Positions 49,841 to 61,853 of a DNA stretch of 64,000 bases are shown here, piece after piece. A program made the translations under genes and the position numbers. The stretch's first letter is position 1. Every line of letters begins with the position of its first letter. The stretch is from Pseudoscleropodium purum (Eukaryota; Streptophyta; Bryopsida; Hypnales; Brachytheciaceae): assembly GCA_963969395.1 (NCBI GenBank), contig OZ017801.1, positions 17,303,611 to 17,367,610 on the forward strand, read 5' to 3'. The notes under the pieces are model-generated. The model made no database searches. It worked only from the letters and a program-made list of their open reading frames with translations, and was not told the origin of the DNA.

Positions 49841-52800
49841 TAAAAGCTCATGCCTTTTACCCAATTACACTTAATTAGTCTCAAATTTTGTCAACTTTGT
49901 GCCAGGGCTTTCAAATCTCTCACCAAACTTGAAGGGGCAGATTTAAAACAATAAATATCAAATTTTCCTACACACACTTTCCAACAAAGTATTCTTCATG
50001 AAGAACAAAAACACATGTATTAGTATTCTAAACTCACATTTTATTATTGCTCCACCAAATTGATTGTGATAAATTTTCTCATGCATCTTTTGTGTGTTTT
50101 GCAATCCAATTGCAATACCAAAAGAGCTCCTCCAAAGACTTCTATGACCATTGCAGATTTTATTTCATGCTTTGTTTGAGTTTGTTGTTCTATAATTCCA
50201 TGCTTATTCTTTACAAACAAGAGATCTATTGAAAAGACCACTCTTTCTAGGGGCCTTATCATCATGTGAGGTTCAAATTTCCACTTCCAAAGTCTTCCAA
50301 GTTAGAAATAGAGCCCCCGAAGTTTTTAATCTAATAATCTTCAATAGGAGTCATTAGTTGTGTTAAGAGCAACCAAGCCCTAGTTTTTATATTAAAATAC
50401 TTTTTCAATTGTAAATCCTATATTCTCATGATAATTTGCCTTGCTAAAACATTCTCAACATTGGCAATGACATAAAATATACAAAATATATTTATAAATA
50501 ATAAATAAATTTGTAATTGAAATAACTCATCATTGACCCTCAAAGGTCACATTTATTTTTATTGAAATAATTTTAAAATGCAAGTGTAGGTGAAAATACC
50601 TACAAAGTATTTGAATACCCATAATAAGTTATAAAAATTTGTACCTAAAAATAGCTTTTCAATTTTCATAATCTTACTTATTTTTATTTGTTATTTTTAT
50701 TATAATAATCTAATTGTGGATGAAGGGACATCCAAATTATTCAAAGCAATAGTTGTGGATGCATTCATGTGCCTTCTTTTCATAGCTTCATTTGTACACA
50801 TCATGATTCTATGTCCATATCATGGCCTCATTTCAAGGCTTTAGGGTTGCTTCACACATGGGCCGAAGGTTGAGAGTCTATCAGCCCCCACCAATCAGAT
50901 TTCAGAAAACATCGACTCAAAGCGGTACAATCTAAAGTCTGTTGCTTTCCAGACTACCTACATGGCGATGGCCTGCAACGAACTCTCAACCAAAGTTTGG
51001 GTCGCTACAAAGTGGCAATTCAAACTCTAGTCGAGAATCCATTGACTTTTACCATTTATTGCCCATTTCTTTAGACTCTCACACAAAGTTTGGCCATGAA
51101 TTCCCACAGCCTCTCAACTTGGTCGACCCATATGTGAAGCACCCCTTAGTATGGTTCAACTTCAAAATTATATGATTAAGTTGTGTCTATTTGTCTCTTC
51201 ACACCTAGTACATCCTACATTAGTCAATATAGAAATATATATCACCAAATAATAGCTAAATAAACCATTGTGGTCCTAAAGGTCGTGAGTGGAATAAATT
51301 TAGACATGAGGAAACTTTTCAACCTCAAAGGTCAAATTTAGGTGAGACATAGTTTAGGCAATATTTGAATCTTATATGCTTATATCATTATATATTTCTA
51401 CATTCATTTGATGAATATAGAGTGTAATGGATGTGAATGGGAATAACCAAAAGTCATGATATGAAGCTAATAAAGTGAAGCCATAGCTAAATCCATGGCC
51501 TTATCTTATTATGATTTATAGTAGCAAATGAAGCTAGCCCTATCTATTGCATGAAATTATTTATGTGGTCTTTCATTAGTTTAGTTTTTTTTAATTTTTA
51601 AGAAAGTATTTTTATGGTATCAATCCAAATTTGGCAAAACACTAGATTTCTACATTTATTTATTTTAGAACAACAAAAATACTTTTCCACTATATTCATG
51701 CACTTTTAATCCAAATTTGGAAAATTCATGGACAATTTATTTTCTTGGCAAAAAAGACTAATTTTTATTTGAAAAAAATTAGAGATTTATTTTCAATTGG
51801 TGCAACTTGGGCCCTTAATGCTACAAAAGATTGTCTTTTATATACTTTACAACGTTTTGTATTGTTTTTTGCATGTTCATTCATTTACAATTGCATTAAT
51901 ATTAATAAATATGTATTAAAAGAGGTAATGAAGAATATTTTGAGGGTCATATTTATTCAAAATTAAAAAATATCTACTTTACATCCAATGAACCTAAGAA
52001 TGCTTGGTAAAGTAAATTTATGTCTAATGTTTATTTTTTTATTTTTTATTTTATTCATTTGATGATGTCTTTAATCTCTCAAATTTTCAAAACTTTCATC
52101 TTATTGAATAAAAAGATTAAATAATTAAATAATTTTAATTTTAAAAGAGACTTTTCTTTCTTAATTTCTTAAGGGATTTGGGATATGGCTATAGAATTTT
52201 AATTTAGAAGGGTTTCCTACAAGCATTTTTTTCAATAGTCTTTTTCAGGCATTTGAATTAAGATCCAGAACTTTTTTTTATCAACCTCTTCCCTCATCTC
52301 CTTTGCTTTCAACTTTGATCTATAGATAAGCTCCACCATTGGATGACTTTCCTCAATTCTTGTAGTGAATAGCGCTACCTGCTATGAGTGATGTTTTATT
52401 TTATAGAGGACCTTATACAATTTTTATTAGCTACTAACTCTTCAAAAAAAATCATTGGAAAGATCCTTTGGAAAAATTATGTATGCCCCAAAGTCATCAT
52501 CTTCATGAAGCAAATGTGGCAAGTAGAAGATCCATGGTATAGCAAGTTTCTTCAAAACATATACAAAGATTAATATTTGTTAGAAGATTTTAACCCATTT
52601 AGCATGTACTTTATGTCTCGCTTGTGTTTGAATTTGCTACAACCTTTGTGGTACAATATGACGTACAATTAATCCCAAAATGACCTTTGGATCATGATTG
52701 ACTACCATAACATTTAGCACAATCTCATTGACAAAGATTTGTAAACTATACATAATCATTGTTGCAATTAGTGACTTGTATAATGAGCAATCCTTCAAGC

Positions 52801-52865
52801 CGGATGACCAACTACTTGTTTAACAATACTTCCCAAGCTAGAATTTACTCCTATTCTTTAAGCTC

Positions 52866-53340
52866 TACAAGAGGATGAAAGTGATGCTCATTGAGAATGT
52901 GCACCTCTTTTTTAGCCTCATCAATGGTGTAGTTGGGAAGATTCACAATATCTTCCTTCAAAATTTGGACTCTATATAACACTACTCCATGCACCCACCT
53001 ACAAAAGTCTTTGATATTTCTCCACTTTTGTTGCCAATCAACCTATCCTCTGTGACATCAAATTTTTAGACCTACCTAAAAATATCAATGTGAAATTTTG
53101 AGTGTTTGATACTGGTACACCAATGTCAAGCACAAACTAAACCAATGGTACATCCTTTGTGTAGGCTCTTGCAATAGTGTCCTAAATAAATATTACATTT
53201 CATATCTTGAATGTCGAAAATGTCAATTTATGTAGTCTCCATGATGAAGGTCTATATGTGGACATGCCTTAACAATGAGAGGTTCAACCCATTCCTTAAA
53301 ACCAATACTTGACAATGGTTCATTGAAGATTCTAATATCC
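52866..53340 (-). pseudogene. Broken coding remnant of unknown family
   Basis: On the minus strand, frames near 53330-53230 read FKEWVEPLIVKACPHIDLHH, and near 53030-52870 read WRNIKDFCRWVHG and RVQILKEDIVNLPNYTID. Both are open for 30-55 codons in AT-rich DNA and look protein-like, but are separated by stops and frame changes. I cannot assign a family. An old transposon or pseudogene is the simplest reading. Confidence 0.3.
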
Positions 53341-55824
53341 ATTTCAAAATTTACAAAACAAAGAAAAAAATTAAAAAAATATAATCACTTTGAACCATGG
53401 CAATGGTAATCTTTAGTAGTATATCAAAGACTTGAAAGCATAGTTGGTAGTAATAGCTTTGTAGAATGGCATAAGCTTCCCTTTGTTCATGTGGTTTTGC
53501 ATGTGTGCCCTTATCATCATGTAGGAAAACTTGAAGAATATAGTTAGTTAGTAACCAAAGTTTTAAAATTTGAACAATAAAACTTTAGAAAAACATTAGA
53601 AACTCTTCAAGATCCTTAGAATTCTAATAAACAATCTTCAAAAACCTTTTTTATAGAATTTTATTGGATTCTTTTCATAATTATATTTTTTAGAAATGAA
53701 ATATTAAGAATTTTTCAATCCAAATTAAATGTGGACAATTTTTACAATCAAATTTTGGGTAGAAATTGGTTAATCTAATAGTAAAATGGAAGATTTGAAA
53801 TTAAAAATCTTTAAGATATCAAATAAATTTTGACAAGTTGAAATTTAGTTTTGTCATTGATATACAATTAAAACATTTCCATGGTTTATTTCATTTTTTA
53901 TTGTAGTAATTCTATCTATTTTTAGCAATAATTTTAAAACTTGCATTTCCAACAAATGTGTAGAATATACTCAAAGTGAACTAGCTTGTGAAAAATCTTT
54001 ATTCAAGACTATTCATTTGTCCAATATCGTGTTGTCTCTAAAATTAAAGGTTTTATTTGTTTTAAGATTTTATTTAAAGCTTTGAACTCCAATAAGATTA
54101 GTTGTATATTCATAATTAATATTGGACTATTATGGATTAAGTTTAGGTCAAGTATATCTTTGTATTAACTAAGGAGATTTTCTAGCCTACGCTATGTGTG
54201 TCATTGATTGCCTCACTTCAATTGGAGGTAATTGGTTCATCTTTTTTTCTCAAGTAAAGCAAAATGTAATTTAATCTTAAATGCCAATTTACCTCTTTCT
54301 TTCAATTTGGTCGTAAAAGATTATTTGCTATTGTAAACCATAATCAATCATTTGCTAAATCTTTGTGGTTGAGATTTTTTTATTAGATTCTTCATGTTCT
54401 AATGGGGCCTTTGGCTATTTTTGAAGGTACACTAGAAGAAAATGGTGTTTTTTGGAATGTTTTTAGTAGATAGCCATGTTTTTTAGAACATAAGCAAGAA
54501 AATCTAGTGGTTGCCTAGGAAGCAAGAATTTCTAAAAATGTTAGTATGAACACGTGGATGTCAATGCAAAACAAGTGAATGTTCTATATGATGAGTATGT
54601 TGAATGTGACATTGCCGTGAACATCAACACATTTTTGGAAACGTCCTCAGGAACACGAGATCGCCACGTTGGCAGTTGAAGCCCTTTTCATAGAGGGGTT
54701 TCATTGGAAAAGTTATTTAGGAGTTAGGTCCTTGTTGTCCTTTGGAAAAACATTAGCATGGATGTGCATAAAAGTTTCGTATTCCACATTCTTGCATGAT
54801 GAAGTTCTACATAGTGACCTTAGTGAGGGAAAAAAGTGAAGTACTTTTAGGAAGTGTTGGAATTTGGAGTTAAAAGAGTCTCAAAGAGAAAGGGCAATTG
54901 AAGAATAATAATTTTTTTTAGGAATTTTATTGAACAATATATACTATTAATAGAATGACATCATAGTTTATCCCCTTGAGGACACCATGCATTTTAAATA
55001 GTCAAACTTATTTTCTTAATTCATTTTAGTCTTCTCAAAATTGCTCAAACAATTGTCTAGTATTGTGACTACTTTGATCTTTGAATACTATATCACTCTA
55101 AGAAATTGCAATTTCTTTCATGGGAATTTCTCATTCTTGTGACTTCGCTTGTAGAAAATGTACATGAATGTCTAATAATAGCTTAGACAGTCCAAATTAT
55201 TTCAAAAAAGATAATTCAAAAATAATAGTTTGAAGTGGTTGTGTGAATGCCACATCAAATTTCAAGATTTTGTAATTCTGTATTTTGACTGATGGGATTT
55301 TTTTTTCAATTCAAAATTTTTTCAATTATGTAATCAAACCATCATGTGCTAATCAAGCCTTGCAATTTGTTGGCTGATTTTTGTTTTCATGATTATTCAT
55401 TCAAGCTTCTCCCTATGATTTGTGCTCAAAAAAGTTATCTAAAATGTCAACACATTGCCTTGTTTTGGCGGTTTTAAAGGAATCTTGGCATCATATTTGG
55501 CTATTGAAAAAACAAAAAATAGCCTATTTGGATTTTTAAATGTGATCTTCTTTTCCTTATTTATTGTTTTTTTGGTCTTCAACCCCTAAAGGATTAGCCT
55601 ACATTTTTTGGCTATATAGAAATTTTGGGTAGGCCATTGTGACCAAAAATTTGCATATTTTAGGCTGAAATTTTACTAGATAGTGTGGACAAGGAATATC
55701 TTTCATACGTAACAAATTTCATGACATTTGAAAATAGGAATCAAAAGTTATAGCCTAATATGTTACTTTTTTTTGTAACTGGGCAGTTTGGGCAAATTAG
55801 AAAAATCAATTTTTTCAAAAATCC

Positions 55825-56420
55825 AAAATTTGAAATTGTTTTTTTAGACTTATGTATTCAAGGAAAACTTGAATCATTCCATTTTGATCAACGAGTCAAA
55901 AGTTATGAGGATTTTTTGCTTGTGGGTAGTTATGGATTCCCTATTCTAAAATAAACTTTGAAATTCTTCATCTTACCCAATTTTCAATATTTTTGAAAAA
56001 AATAAAATCTTAGGATGTAAATTGTTTATTACAACATTTCAACCATTGGGATTGACATTCTCAATTCCATATTTAAATTCTCAATAATTTAGTATTTTGA
56101 ATCATTCTCTACTACTACCTACTTACTATTTTTTTTCTATATGTTGTACTATTCTAAATGATTTAAAAATTTTCAAGCATTTGGCCAACTTGTCTAGGAA
56201 AAAGAATCCAAAGAAGAATCAGCATTTTGGTCATTTTTTCATAGAATAGTGAACTTGTGAAGTGCAGCTGCCTGGTTTTTCGCAGGGTTGAAAAAATGGT
56301 TTTAGTGAATTTGAATGCTTATATCTTATGATCCACACGGTGGAATTTTTTGAAATTTTTACTACATGTTTTCAAGTCATCATACTACAAGATCCTATGG
56401 TTACATGGGTCAAAAATTGT
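55825..56420. repeat. Dispersed repeat R1, copy 2
   Basis: Aligns with 3480-4130 over about 600 bases in the same orientation (see copy 1). The short ORF at 55760-55954 partly overlaps it and is not a gene. Confidence 0.75.
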
Positions 56421-57053
56421 CTTTTTCCAAAAATTTAATAGTTTTATTAGAAATGGCAGTTTAGGAGGGTTTTTTGGTGAAAACATAGTGATAAAGCTTT
56501 ACGAGTTAATCTCTAAAGATCCACACATACTAAAAATAGATGCCCTATAGTCAACCTTGATTGCAACTTTCCAAAGAAATACTTTTGAAATTTGATTAAA
56601 ATTTTTTTTAAACAAAGTTTGACAAGTTTTGTTTTTTCTTTATTTTAAAATTTTTAAAATTTTCAAAAATTGAGGGGATTATTGCAATTGAAAGCTCCAT
56701 GTGTTTGTATCCAAATAGCACAATATTTTATGTTTTTCATTTGTATATTATTTTTTGAAATTTATTTAAGATATAAGTTATAAAATTATATTTTTCATTC
56801 TATTCTATATTTATGATAAAAAACTATAGAGTATTCTGATATATATTCTAATTGATATAATTAGATTTTTACCTATAGCTTTAAAAAATTACAATAATTT
56901 GATTTTTCCATCCAAATTATTGAAAAAATCAACTGAAATAAAAAAAGTGAAATTTTATACTAGTAAAAACATCAAAATTTTATACATTTATTAAATAAAA
57001 AGATAAATTTATAGTATAATTTGTCTTCAAGGATTTTGTAGTGATTTTTTTAT

Positions 57054-57300
57054 TGAGATTACAAAGTTATGTATGAGAGAAAAGCTTTACTTAGATGGTA
57101 GAACGATACGAAGTCACATGAGTGGGCTCAACTTAAGCTAGAAGCCTTTCCTAGTTATCCACAAGCCATGTGGGATAACTAACTACATTGGGCTGCCTTT
57201 GACTACGAGCAATACCCATGGACTCTAACACTAAGTGTCTAAAGCTACTCCTAAGGCTAACTGTACATGGTCAACGCTAGTATGTACAGAATCTCTAACC
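57054..57300 (-). repeat. Copia 3' LTR (left copy)
   Basis: Matches 61603-61853 over its whole length. It lacks a 4-bp ACTA unit present in the right copy. On the coding strand the other copy starts TGTTAGAG, but here the first base reads G in place of T at the edge of the purine tract. The end near TCTCA could be shifted by two or three bases. Confidence 0.9.
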
Positions 57301-57329
57301 TCCCACTTTGAGAGTGGTCAAAGGCGTGA

Positions 57330-58168
57330 AGCCCCATCTTCTCAATGAAGCTTTGGTGTTGTGGCTTCCCAAGGGCCTTGGTCAGCACATCAGCAACCAT
57401 AGCTTTTGGTAGGCACATACTTGAGCTTTATCCCTCTTGAACTCCACTCCAAAGCAATACTTCAACTCTCCAAGGTCGGTCATCTCGTACTCCTTCTTGA
57501 GCATCGCCTTCACTTCAAGCATCTTGGGCATACTACTTGCAAGGAGGATCAGATCATCCACATAGAGGATCACAATCACCAAATGCTCACGACTTTGCAA
57601 GGTCTACAAAGAGTGATCAGTGTGGCCTCCTTCGAAACCCCTTCCTTACAAACATGCCATCAATATCTCGATCCCAAACTCTCCCCGATTGCTTCAACCC
57701 GGGGAGTGCCTTCTTCAACTTGCACTTCAAATGCTTTTGGCCTTCTTGCACAAAGCCTTGGGGCTGATCCATGTAGATGACCTCCTCCCCTTCCACTTGG
57801 AAAAAACCCCTAGCAACCAACCTTGCCTTGTACCTCACAATGTAACCCAAAGCATCCCTTTTGGTAGAAAAAACCCACTTATAACTCACACTTGATCTCT
57901 TGGGAGGGAGGGCTGCAAGCTCCCATGTCCCTTTGTCAATGAGGGCCTTGTACTCCTCTTGCATGGCCACCTCCCACTTGCTTGCATCTTCGCAACGCAA
58001 CACCTCTCCAAGCGTGGATGGATCTCCAAGGAAAGCCACATTGGCTTGTTCTTCTTGTTGTTGGGGAAGAATGTGATTCAGCTACCAATCTCCAAGGGGC
58101 TTGTGGGTCCTCGTTGGATAACGTGGCTCCTCTGTGCCTTGATCTTCTTCACCAATGGGCTGATCTTA
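57330..58168 (-). pseudogene. Copia RT/RNase H region with internal deletions
   Basis: After two stops near 58168 and 58085, the integrase frame continues at 58039-57617 with the RT start (WEVAMQEEYKALIDKGTWEL, YKARLVARGFFQVEGEE). It then jumps directly to VIYMDQPQGF, so about 45-50 residues are missing, including the catalytic aspartate block of motif A. A frame change follows, then YVDDLILLAS and DLGELKYCFGVEFKRD (57600-57382). RNase H is almost wholly deleted; the frame resumes with a frame shift at VADVLTKALGKPQHQSF just before the purine tract and 3' LTR. No active RT can be made. Confidence 0.85.
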
Positions 58169-60526
58169 CTCCTCCAAGGGCTGATCATGCTCTTGCTCCC
58201 TTGGTGAAGTGCTTGGAGAAGCCGCCACTGATCTCTTCACTTGAGGTGTGGTCACCTTCTTCTTGGGCTCCACAAAGTCCTCATCTTCAGCACCTTGCTC
58301 TTCATCTTCATCTGCATCTTCTATGTGAACTCTTGGAGTTGTGCCCACCTTTTGGGCTAGTCCTCCACTTCTCCCACTTGGGCTCATCTCCAAGAGCTTA
58401 GGATCAACTCCTCCATCCTCCAAAAAGGTCACATCTCGGCACTTGATGATGGCCTTGGTCTCCACATTCATCAGCCTATAAGCCTTGGTTCCCTCACAAT
58501 AACCAAGGAAAAGGCACTTGATGCCCTTGGGATCCAATTTCGTCCTCTTGGCACTTGGAACCAATGCATAGGCAATGCACCCAAAGGTGTGCATGTGAGA
58601 CACGTGGGGCCTTGTCCCACTCCAAGCTTCTTGCGGTGTCTTGCTTGTCAACGCTTGGGTGGGGCACCGGTTCCTCGTGTAAACCGCATTGGACACCGCC
58701 TCCCTCCAAAGCTCAAGCTTCAAACCTTGGCTATAAATCATGGCCCTTGCCATCTCCACAATGGTACGATTCGCACGCTCCGCTCCGCCGTTTTGTTGAG
58801 GGGTGTAGGGTGCGGAAGTGTGGTGCTCAATGCCATGGGCCTTCAAGTACGCCTGAAAGGCCTTGGACACATACTCCCCTCCATTATCCGACCGCAGCAC
58901 CTTCACCTTGCAATCCGATTGAGCCTCCACGAGGGCCTTCCAAGTCTCAAAACGCCCAAACACCTCACTCTTGCACTTCAACATATACACCCAAATCTTG
59001 CGAGAGAAATCATCAATGAAGGTCACAAAATACCTTGCTCCTCCTATGGACGTGGTCTTCATCGGCCCGCACACATCCGAATGCACAAGCTGCAATGGCT
59101 TGGTGGCGCGCGTTGCCCCATCCTTGGGGAAGGGCTGCCTCGCTTGTTTGCCCTCAATGCACCCCTTGCACACCATAGAACTCCAATCATGCTTGCAAGA
59201 AGAGAGGTTCAGACCCTTCACCATGTGTTGGAGGCTCTTCATGCTCTTCACATTCAAGTGCCCAAGCCTCCTATGCCAAAGCTCCACAAGGTCTTCATGG
59301 GCTGATCCTTGGGCAATACACGCCAAGGAAGTGCCATTCACCTTGGTGAAATGGAGGTGGTACAAGTTGCCCTCACGAGGGGCTGATGCAATCAAAACTC
59401 CACTTGGTGAACGCACCCCACACCCTACCATGTTGAAATGCACTTTCAAACCTCCCAAAGACAATTTGCTCACTGAAAGCAAGTTGGCATGCAACTTGGG
59501 GACATGGAGCACCTCTTGGATTTGGATCCTCCTAGTCTTCCCCTTCACTTGCACCTCCACAAGGATCTCCCCCATGCCAAGGGCCTCCACCATGCCATTG
59601 TCTCCCAAATAAATCTTCTTCCCCGAAATGGGTTGATACGTGTGGAAGGCATCTCGATGGCTGGTCATATGTTGCATGGCCCCCGAGTCCACAATCCAAG
59701 TGAACATGTTGGCCTTCTCCCCTCTTCCATTGGCTGCAAAGGCGAAACCCTCTTCTTCCTCCTCTTTGGAAGCTGGGTGTGCACTCTCTTTGTCCTTGCC
59801 TTGGCTGATCTTGCAATGCCTAGCAATGTGGCCCGGTTTGCCACACTTGAAGCACGTCCTTGTCTCCTTGAACGCCTTGGTGTTGCCACCTTTTCCATGT
59901 CTTGAGACAAGCGCTGATCCCTCCCCTTGGGCCTCATTGTCCTTGCGCTTGGTCACTTCATGCATCAAGCGTGCGGTCACAAACTCCATGGTCAGCTCCT
60001 TGGTGGGCCTCGTCTCCAATGCGGTGATGAGGAACTCATAAGACGATGGCAAGCTTGCCAACAAGGTCATCACCACATCTTCCTCGGTCACGGGTGCCTC
60101 CAAACAAGCCAACTCATCCGCGAGAGCCTTGACCTTGTTGACGTGATCCAACAAATCGTCCTCCTCTTGCATCTTGCTAGTGAAGAACTTGCGGCGAAGA
60201 AATAGGAGGTTGGAGAGGCTCTTGGTCTCATGGATGTTGTAAAGGGTGGTCCACGCTTGGGCTGGTCCCTTGCAATGGCGAATGTGTGCAATTTGGCGAT
60301 CCACAAGGTTGATGGCAATGAGAGCAAAGGCCTTCTTCTCCTTCCTCTCCCATGCCTTCTTGGTCTTTGGATCCGCATCTTCACTTGGAGGCTCCTCACT
60401 CCCATCCACCACGTCCCACAAGTCCTTCTCCGCAAGGATCATCTCCATCTTGAACTTCCACATGCCAAAGTTCTCTCCATCAAATTTGTCGATGATGCGC
60501 ACGCCCTCTCCTCCACTGGATGCTAT
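58166..60526 (-). CDS. Copia Gag-protease-integrase polyprotein, long open frame
   Basis: An open frame of nearly 780 codons runs from about 60526 to 58166. In order it has a UBN2-type Gag (IIDKFDGENFGMWKFKMEM, about residues 3-21), a CCHC knuckle (CFKCGKPGHIARHC, about 216-229), an aspartic protease (WIVDSGAMQHMTS, about 268-280), a Gag-pre-integrase H-H/C-C domain (LWHRRLGHLN, MVCKGCIEGK), and an integrase core with three acidic positions (LVHSDVCGPM, RSDNGGEY, NGGAERANRT). A short RT linker ends the frame. The codon where an ATG would be expected (60526-60524, after CACC) reads ATA, so normal initiation may be lost. The next start-like codon in frame is a GTG at 60502. Confidence 0.9.
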   Translation of the reverse strand: MASSGGEGVRIIDKFDGENFGMWKFKMEMILAEKDLWDVVDGSEEPPSEDADPKTKKAWERKEKKAFALIAINLVDRQIAHIRHCKGPAQAWTTLYNIHETKSLSNLLFLRRKFFTSKMQEEDDLLDHVNKVKALADELACLEAPVTEEDVVMTLLASLPSSYEFLITALETRPTKELTMEFVTARLMHEVTKRKDNEAQGEGSALVSRHGKGGNTKAFKETRTCFKCGKPGHIARHCKISQGKDKESAHPASKEEEEEGFAFAANGRGEKANMFTWIVDSGAMQHMTSHRDAFHTYQPISGKKIYLGDNGMVEALGMGEILVEVQVKGKTRRIQIQEVLHVPKLHANLLSVSKLSLGGLKVHFNMVGCGVRSPSGVLIASAPREGNLYHLHFTKVNGTSLACIAQGSAHEDLVELWHRRLGHLNVKSMKSLQHMVKGLNLSSCKHDWSSMVCKGCIEGKQARQPFPKDGATRATKPLQLVHSDVCGPMKTTSIGGARYFVTFIDDFSRKIWVYMLKCKSEVFGRFETWKALVEAQSDCKVKVLRSDNGGEYVSKAFQAYLKAHGIEHHTSAPYTPQQNGGAERANRTIVEMARAMIYSQGLKLELWREAVSNAVYTRNRCPTQALTSKTPQEAWSGTRPHVSHMHTFGCIAYALVPSAKRTKLDPKGIKCLFLGYCEGTKAYRLMNVETKAIIKCRDVTFLEDGGVDPKLLEMSPSGRSGGLAQKVGTTPRVHIEDADEDEEQGAEDEDFVEPKKKVTTPQVKRSVAASPSTSPREQEHDQPLEE

Positions 60527-60529
60527 GGT

Positions 60530-61586
60530 GACGCAGCTCCCACTGTGTTGGATTTCACTGGAAGGGTCTTCTTTTGCTGGTGTCGGCTAGCAGTCGATAC
60601 AAGTGGTCACTTTTTAAAGTCGGCGTTGAATGCAGCGTTCAAATGAGTGAAAACAATTCCGGTTATTTACACTTGCACTTCTGTGCACAATACAAAACTA
60701 CATGGCCTTAAGTACCAAGAAGTCCGCTACAGTAAGAGGCACTTCGCCCGAGCAACCCAAGCGTTCTACATTCATGTTAGCTGCCCGCGCAGGCATACAA
60801 ATCCAATCGCAGTCCACAGGCATGGCTCATCACCTGGACATGACCTTCATCCTCTACCATACCTTGGTTCTGTAATCAATAAACCATTCTCTACCTTGAT
60901 ATCTGTGATCAATACCCCATCCTCTAATTTCTTGAAACCAAGCCATAGCCAACTCACCCGTCCGAAAACAGTAAACCCGGCCGAGGCCTCCCAAACATCT
61001 AATCAGCCCTAAATGGAGGCTACTACTCACAATCAGCACCTCAAGGGCAACAATGGCCTCCAACACCCCTAGTTGGATCACCCAAACTCCAAAGTAGCCT
61101 ACTTGCCTCTCAATGGCTCCACAAGGCTCACAAGGACACAACTCAGCCCTCAATGGATGGCAAATTCCACTCATTTGCCTCACTCACTCACAAGGGCACA
61201 AATCAACCCTCAATGAATAGCAAATACCTCAAGCAACCCAAAGGTGCTTCCAAGCCTCACAAAAGACTCTCACTAGATTGCAATTGCCACAATCACAATC
61301 AACAATGCACCCAAAAGCATAATCAGCCCTCAATGGGCTCTCAATGTACTCTTCTAAGCACAAACTCAAACTAGGAGCATGCAACCAGCCCTCACAAGGT
61401 GTGATTACTACCATAAGCAATCTCTCACCCAAAATGCACTTAAAACCTCACAAACCAAAAAACCCCAAATAACTCACACCATATGGTTTGTAGGTGAATA
61501 AGACACAAAACGCTGATTGCTCCTCCAAGCTCCAAGATCGTCTCCAAATGATATGAAATTCTCCCTCAAGCGCAACTCCAAGTGCA
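60530..61586 (-). other. Copia 5' leader
   Basis: About 1.06 kb between the primer-binding site and the polyprotein. It is non-coding on the sense strand and holds many variants of CCATTGAGGGCTGATT and CCTTGTGAG, suggesting old internal repeats. Short antisense ORFs here have no recognisable content. Confidence 0.7.
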
Positions 61587-61600
61587 TGGGCCCATAACCT
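61587..61600 (-). promoter_or_regulatory. Copia primer-binding site matching the initiator tRNA-Met anticodon loop
   Basis: The minus strand reads AGGTTATGGGCCCA two bases after the 5' LTR. From memory, the anticodon arm of plant initiator tRNA-Met contains TGGGCCCATAACC, which is fully complementary. Priming from an internally cut tRNA, not its 3' end, is known from Drosophila copia. The call rests on position and on the remembered tRNA sequence. Confidence 0.75.
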
Positions 61601-61602
61601 AT

Positions 61603-61853
61603 TGAAATTACAAAGTTATGTATGAGAGAAAGGCTTTACTTAGATGGTAGAACGATACGAAGCCACATGAGTGGGCTCAACTTAAGCTAGAAGCCTTTCC
61701 TAGTTATCCACAAACCATGTGGGATAACTAACTACATTGGGCTGCCTTTGACTACGAGCAATACCCATGGACTCTAACACTAACTAAGTGTCTAAAGCTA
61801 CTCCTAAGGCTAACTGTACATGGTCAACGCTAGTATGTACAGAATCTCTAACA
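61603..61853 (-). repeat. Copia 5' LTR (right copy)
   Basis: Pairs with 57054-57300. On the coding strand it starts TGTTAGAGATTC and ends near AATTTCA, so it has TG...CA ends. It contains the 4-bp unit missing from the other LTR and would carry the element promoter. Confidence 0.9.

Larger units (their letters stand above)
49841..57053. other. AT-rich intergenic DNA, no intact gene
   Basis: Mostly AT-rich with short unsupported ORFs. A slightly GC-richer patch lies at 50.83-51.17 kb and matched nothing I know. A broken coding remnant lies on the minus strand at about 52.87-53.34 kb. Repeat R1 copy 2 is at 55825-56420. The Copia element inserted at the right edge. Confidence 0.55.
57054..61853 (-). 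mobile_element. Ty1/Copia LTR retrotransposon, both LTRs present, internally deleted
   Basis: A left repeat (57054-57300, 247 bp) and a right repeat (61603-61853, 251 bp) are near-identical, with about four substitutions and one 4-bp indel. The coding strand is minus, so the right copy is the 5' LTR. The primer-binding site directly follows the 5' LTR, and a purine-rich tract (AAAGTGGGAGG on the minus strand) borders the 3' LTR. Inside are a leader of about 1.1 kb, a long gag-protease-integrase frame, and a damaged RT/RNase H region. The flanks are T-rich, so a TTTTT target duplication is possible but not provable. The high LTR identity suggests recent insertion. The element lacks a working RT and RNase H and would need help in trans. 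Confidence 0.93.

Noticed and set aside
50830..51175. GC-richer patch that might be a 3' LTR of the Gypsy element or a gene
   Set aside because: It shows no similarity by eye to the region before gag and no convincing ORF or splice signals.
58589..59305. Plus-strand ORF of 238 codons (and neighbours at 58555, 58971, 59489)
   Set aside because: Antisense shadows of the Copia integrase and Gag frame, with no family resemblance.
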